From Euglena gracilis (Eukaryota > Euglenida > Euglenophyceae > Euglenales), in NCBI GenBank assembly GCA_039621445.1, contig CP154954.1, positions 34,745,455 to 34,809,454 on the forward strand: a stretch of 64,000 nt of DNA, given 5' to 3'. A model generated the notes under the pieces. It saw nothing but the letters and a program-made list of their open reading frames with translations. It ran no database searches and was not told the origin of the DNA. Shown here piece by piece: positions 59,617 to 64,000 of the stretch. The translations under genes and the position numbers were made by a program. The first letter of the stretch is position 1. Every line of letters starts with the position of its first letter.

Positions 59617-61667
59617 CCCCAAAACGGGTGGGTAACACAAGGGATTTTGTTATTTTGGGGCCCCCGAACAGTTGGGCAACAAAAGGGATTTGCCCCCCTA
59701 ATCAGTTGGGTTACACAAGGGATTTGCCCCCCAAAACGGGTGGGTAACACAAGGGATTTTGTTATTTTGGCGCGCCCGAACAGTTGGGCAACAAAAGGGA
59801 TTTGCCCCCCAGATCAGTGGGCAACAAAAGGGATTTGCCCCCAAAAGGGGTGGGTAACACAAGGAATATTGTTATTTTGGGGCCCTCGAACAGTTGGGCA
59901 ACAAAAGGGATTTGCCCCCCAGATCGGTTGGGTTACACAAGGGATTTGCCCCCCAAAACGGGTGGGTAACACAAAGGATTTTGTTATTTTGGGGCCCTCG
60001 AACAGTTGGGCAACAAAAGGGATTTGCCCCCCAGATCGGTTGGGTTACACAAGGGATTTTCCCCCCAAAAGGGGTGGGTAACACAAGGGATATTGTTATT
60101 TTGGGGCCCCCGAACAGTTGGGCAACAAAAGGGATTTGCCCCCCAGATCGGTTGGGTTACACAAGGGATTTGCCCCCAAAAGGGGTGGGTAACACAAGGG
60201 ATATTGTTATTTTGGGGCCCCCGAACAGTTGGGCAACAAAAGGGATTTGCCCCCCAGATCGGTTGGGTTACACAAGGGATTTTCCCCCCAAAAGGGGTGG
60301 GTAACACAAGGGATATTGTTATTTTGGGGCCCCCGAACAGTTGGGCAACAAAAGGGATTTACCCCCCAGATCAGTGGGCAACAAAAGGGATTTACCCCCC
60401 AGATCAGTGGGCAACAAAAGGGATTTGCCCCCCAGATCGGTTGGGTTACACAAGGAATTTTCCCCCCAAAAGGGGTGGGTAACACAAAGGATTTTGTTAT
60501 TTTGGGGCCCCCGAACAGTTGGGCAACAAAAGGGATTTGTCCCCCCAAATCAGTTGGGTTACACAAGGGATTTGCCCCCCAAAACGGGTGGGTAACACAA
60601 GGGATATTGTTATTTTGGCGCGCCTGAACAGTTGGGCAACAAAAGGGATTTGCCTCCCAGATCGGTTGGGTTACACAAGGGATTTTCCCCCCAAAAGGGG
60701 TGGGTAACACAAAGGATTTTGTTATTTTGGCGCGCCCGAACAGTTGGGCAACAAAAGGGATTTGCCCCCCAGATCGGTTGGGTTACACAAGGGGTTTGCC
60801 CCCCAAAACGGGTGGGTAACACAAAGGATTTTGTTATTTTGGGGCCCTCGAACAGTTGGGCAACAAAAGGGATTTGCCCCCCAGATCGGTTGGGTTACAC
60901 AAGGGATTTTCCCCCCAAAAGGGGTGGGTAACACAAGGGATATTGTTATTTTGGGGCCCCCGAACAGTTGGGCAACAAAAGGGATTTGCCCCCCAGATCG
61001 GTTGGGTTACACAAGGGATTTGCCCCCAAAAGGGGTGGGTAACACAAGGGATATTGTTATTTTGGGGCCCCCGAACAGTTGGGCAACAAAAGGGATTTGC
61101 CCCCCAGATCGGTTGGGTTACACAAGGGATTTTCCCCCCAAAAGGGGTGGGTAACACAAGGGATATTGTTATTTTGGGGCCCCCGAACAGTTGGGCAACA
61201 AAAGGGATTTACCCCCCAGATCAGTGGGCAACAAAAGGGATTTACCCCCCAGATCAGTGGGCAACAAAAGGGATTTGCCCCCCAGATCGGTTGGGTTACA
61301 CAAGGAATTTTCCCCCCAAAAGGGGTGGGTAACACAAAGGATTTTGTTATTTTGGGGCCCCCGAACAGTTGGGCAACAAAAGGGATTTGTCCCCCCAAAT
61401 CAGTTGGGTTACACAAGGGATTTGCCCCCCAAAACGGGTGGGTAACACAAGGGATATTGTTATTTTGGCGCGCCCGAACAGTTGGGCAACAAAAGGGATT
61501 TGCCTCCCAGATCGGTTGGGTTACACAAGGGATTTTCCCCCCAAAAGGGGTGGGTAACACAAAGGATTTTGTTATTTTGGGGCCCTCGAACAGTTGGGCA
61601 ACAAAAGGGATTTGCCCCCCAGATCGGTTGGGTTACACAAGGGATTTTCCCCCCAAAAGGGGTGGGT
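59617..61667. repeat. 112-bp satellite, block 3, with 850-bp higher-order repeat
   Basis: About 59890-60720 and 60740-61570 are nearly identical with an 850-bp offset, including the same run of short subunits near 60360 and 61210. One visible difference is CGCGCCTGAAC (60608) against CGCGCCCGAAC (61458). Confidence 0.95.
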
Positions 61668-61675
61668 AACACAAG

Positions 61676-62777
61676 CAGGCACCTATGGCCGACCAGGGCC
61701 GACCAGGGCCGACCAGGGCCGACCAGGGCCGACCAGGGCCGACTATGATTTTCAGGACCCCCGTAGGTGGGGGTTCCGACCAGGGCCGACCAGGGCCGAC
61801 CAGGGCCGACCAGGGCCGACCAGGGCCGACTTGCATGTGGTTGACCGACCGAAGGGGAATGGATGAAGGAATTCGGCAGCTTTCCCTCTGGACCAAGCAC
61901 CTCTGATGATGCTGGGCGGTGCTGGGCGATGCAGGACGATGCTGGCCCGGCAGCATTGACCGCGGGTTACCGCGGGTTTCAGGACTGTCATAGGTGGGTT
62001 GCCGACCGCAGCCGACCGCAGCCGACCGCAGCCGACCGCAGCCGATCGCGCAACTTTTTTCTGATTGATGTCATTTTTTCAGTGAGAATGAGGAATTTTA
62101 TCCCAGATTTTGAGATTCTTCTGGCTCGTCTGGCTCATGTTGTCATTTTTGGCTACTTTTGGCCACTTTTGGCCATTTTAGGTCGCTTTTGTCCCCTTTT
62201 GGCCCATTTGTCACCACAATTCACCAATTTTGACCCATTTTGACCATTTTTGGCCACTTTTTGCGCACTTCTTGTAATTTTGGGCTGTTTTGTCCTGCTC
62301 TGGGGCCATTTTTGACCATTTAAAGCCATTTTCGACCTTTTTTGTTATTTTGCCCATTTTTTTGGTCTCTTTTTGGTCCAATTTGACCATTTTTGAGCAT
62401 TTTGTGCCAGTATATTGTATATTTTGAAGAACTCAACCCATTTTTGGATAATTTCCCCACAAATCTCCAGTTTTACACCCATTTTGGCCATTACGGATCA
62501 GTTTTTGTTAACTTGGGGGCCATTTGTCACTGATTTGGCAAATATTGGGCTAATTTGGGTCAATATGAGCATATTTTATGGCATTTTGGCCATTTTACGC
62601 CCTTTTGGTAATTTTGGGTCATTTTTCACAGTCTTTTTTTCTGTGGCGGATACCCCCACCTATGGCCGACTATTTGCCGACCATGGCCGACCAGGGCCGA
62701 CCAGGGCCGACCAGGGCCGACCAGGGCCGACCAGGGCCGACCAGAGCACCAAAATGGGAAGTGACCATAGGTGCCTG
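61676..62777. mobile_element. hAT-like element, 8-bp TSD AACACAAG, in the satellite
   Basis: Perfect 13-bp termini CAGGCACCTATGG / CCATAGGTGCCTG. AACACAAG at 61668-61675 and 62778-62785. Five or six GGGCCGACCA units follow each terminus, plus a second array (61772-61830) after GACCCCCGTAGGTGGGGG and GCCGACCGCA units at 62003-62045. The interior 62080-62640 is TTTTGGCCATTTT low complexity. No transposase is visible. Confidence 0.9.
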
Positions 62778-62785
62778 AACACAAG

Positions 62786-63100
62786 GGATATTGTTATTTT
62801 GCGGCCCCCGAACAGTTGGGCAACAAAAGGGATTTACCCCCCAGATCAGTGGGCAACAAAAGGGATTTACCCCCCAGATCAGTGGGCAACAAAAGGGATT
62901 TGCCCCCCAGGTCGGTTGGGTTACACAAGGGATTTTCCCCCCAAAAGGGGTGGGTAACACAAAGGATTTTGTTATTTTGGGGCCCTCGAACAGTTGGGCA
63001 ACAAAAGGGATTTGTCCCCCCAAATCAGTTGGGTTACACAAGGGATTTGCCCCCCAAAACGGGTGGGTAACACAAGGAATTTTGTTATTTTGGGGCCTGA
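62786..63100. repeat. 112-bp satellite, block 4
   Basis: Continues block 3 after the hAT-like insertion and ends at TTTTGGGGCCTGAAAAT. Confidence 0.95.
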
Positions 63101-63109
63101 AAATTTCTT

Positions 63110-63316
63110 TTTTTTTCTTTGGAGGGGGGGGGAGGTCGTGGGGTGGGCCGACCCTAAGTCGACCCTAGGGTCGGCCCACAAGGGTTTCTAGGGTCGCCAC
63201 CCACCCCACAGCCTGGGGGGGGTCGACCATAGCGACCTTTGGCGACCTTTGGCGACCGTGGGCCGACCCTAGGGTCGGCCCACAACCCCCCCCCCCCAGG
63301 CCAGATCCGGGAGCCC
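63110..63316. repeat. GGGCCGACCCTAGGGTCGGC palindrome repeat, MULE-like end
   Basis: Two copies of the CTAGGGTCGGCCCAC palindrome, GGCGACCTTTGGCGACC repeats, and the end CCAGGCCAGATCCGGGAGCC, the inverse of the left end of 30553-31722. Confidence 0.65.
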
Positions 63317-64000
63317 CACATTGACACGTAACCAAGGCAGGAATCCCACTCCCCTGGTCACAAGTAAGGGGCACCATAGCTGACATTGTTGGTTATGGTG
63401 AACGGAGAGTGACGCCTTGGTCATGCATTTTTTTTTTAACCAAAAATGCCTTCATTTCAGCTCTTTTTGGTGATTTTGGTTTAATTTTGGGTTTTACTGT
63501 TGGAAATTTGTCCAAGCCTTTTTCCATTAAGAATGTCACAAACTCAGCGCATTTTTTGCGCATTTTTGTGCATTTTTTCCGTCCAGTGCATCCCTCCCCT
63601 GGATATTTTCCCCGGCGAGGATGGTGCCCCCCTCCAGTTTTTCGCTTCTGGCCCAGTTTGTGTGATGCCCCCCCCGGTACTTGTTCGCTACTTGACCGCC
63701 ACCTAAATTTTTACAAGTTGGTTCAGGTTATTTTGAAGAGATAGGGTTTGGGCAACGCGGTCATGTTGTGCAACATGGCCATGTTGCCCTAACCCAACTC
63801 CTTCAAATAACCCCATAATCACCCATTTAGGTGGCAGTCGAGCAGCAAACAAGTACCCCCCCCCCCTTGTCGTGGCAGGAGGGACACACAGGATTGTTTC
63901 TGAAAAGGGGGAACAGGGAAACATGCGTCCAGTCCAAGAAATCAACGCATCCCCACAATCGGCAGGTGCTAAAGTAATGGCAACCGGGCACTGTGGTTTT
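63317..64000. other. No recognised gene
   Basis: Two inverse segments, CACCTAAATTTTTACAAGTT (63700-63720) with GGTGGCAGTCGAGCAGC (63829-63845) against TTCGCTACTTGACCGCCACC (63684-63703), form an imperfect inverted repeat. CATGTTGTGCAACATG (63762-63777) is palindromic. Nothing coding is supported. Confidence 0.35.

Noticed and set aside
55565-63100. Dozens of 60-196-codon open frames (for example repeating VTQGICPPKRVG) as repeat proteins
   Set aside because: The 112-bp unit is not a multiple of three and is open in most frames on both strands; the frames start and stop with the repeat phase.
17925-63100. Tandem arrays as CRISPR
   Set aside because: There are no unique spacers between constant repeats, no cas genes, and the context is eukaryotic.

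Overview
This window looks like nuclear DNA of a repeat-rich unicellular eukaryote (an alga or other protist); the lineage cannot be fixed from sequence alone. The eukaryotic reading rests on short GT-AG introns, an Sm-type splicing-protein exon (46880-46986), a RanBP2-type zinc-finger exon (9271-9335), a PHD-finger gene (53375-54454) and many non-LTR reverse transcriptases (RTs) of the R2-like type, with a YLDD catalytic box, a CCHC knuckle and a PD-(D/E)xK-like endonuclease. I saw no rRNA, tRNA, CRISPR or bacterial operon.

Layout. 1-20 kb is mostly low-complexity and repeat DNA carrying short inverted-repeat elements. At 15.4-20 kb a diverged repeat is interrupted again and again by such elements, so sister copies serve as empty sites. 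20.5-44.7 kb is a pile of broken R2-like retrotransposons, mostly on the minus strand and often head to tail. The largest (about 37.2-44.2 kb) encodes a Gag-like basic/PPPY protein, a 2A-peptide plus methyltransferase-like region and a full RT. 45-55 kb mixes hairpin-type repeats with pieces of cellular genes. 55.5-63.1 kb is a 112-bp satellite broken by a 371-bp element, a 1.46-kb foldback element and a 1.1-kb hAT-like element. 63.3-64 kb holds nothing I recognise.

The most informative theme is a set of non-autonomous inverted-repeat transposons, classified here from visible target-site duplications (TSDs) and paired empty sites. They include TA-flanked elements with poly-C/poly-G ends and family-specific subterminal words; a GGGGTG...CACCCC family with about 4-bp TSDs; a GAGGCTAGGC family with about 5-bp TSDs; hAT-like elements with 7-8-bp TSDs; and MULE-like or foldback elements with 9-10-bp TSDs. 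Several sit inside RT reading frames that become continuous again without the insert.

The R2-like elements share a 5' leader with two hairpins and a 3'-terminal module with hairpins. Both show compensatory base changes between copies, which argues for conserved RNA structures used by the retrotransposition machinery. Few genes here look intact. Most long open frames are chance frames in GC-rich or tandem-repeat DNA.
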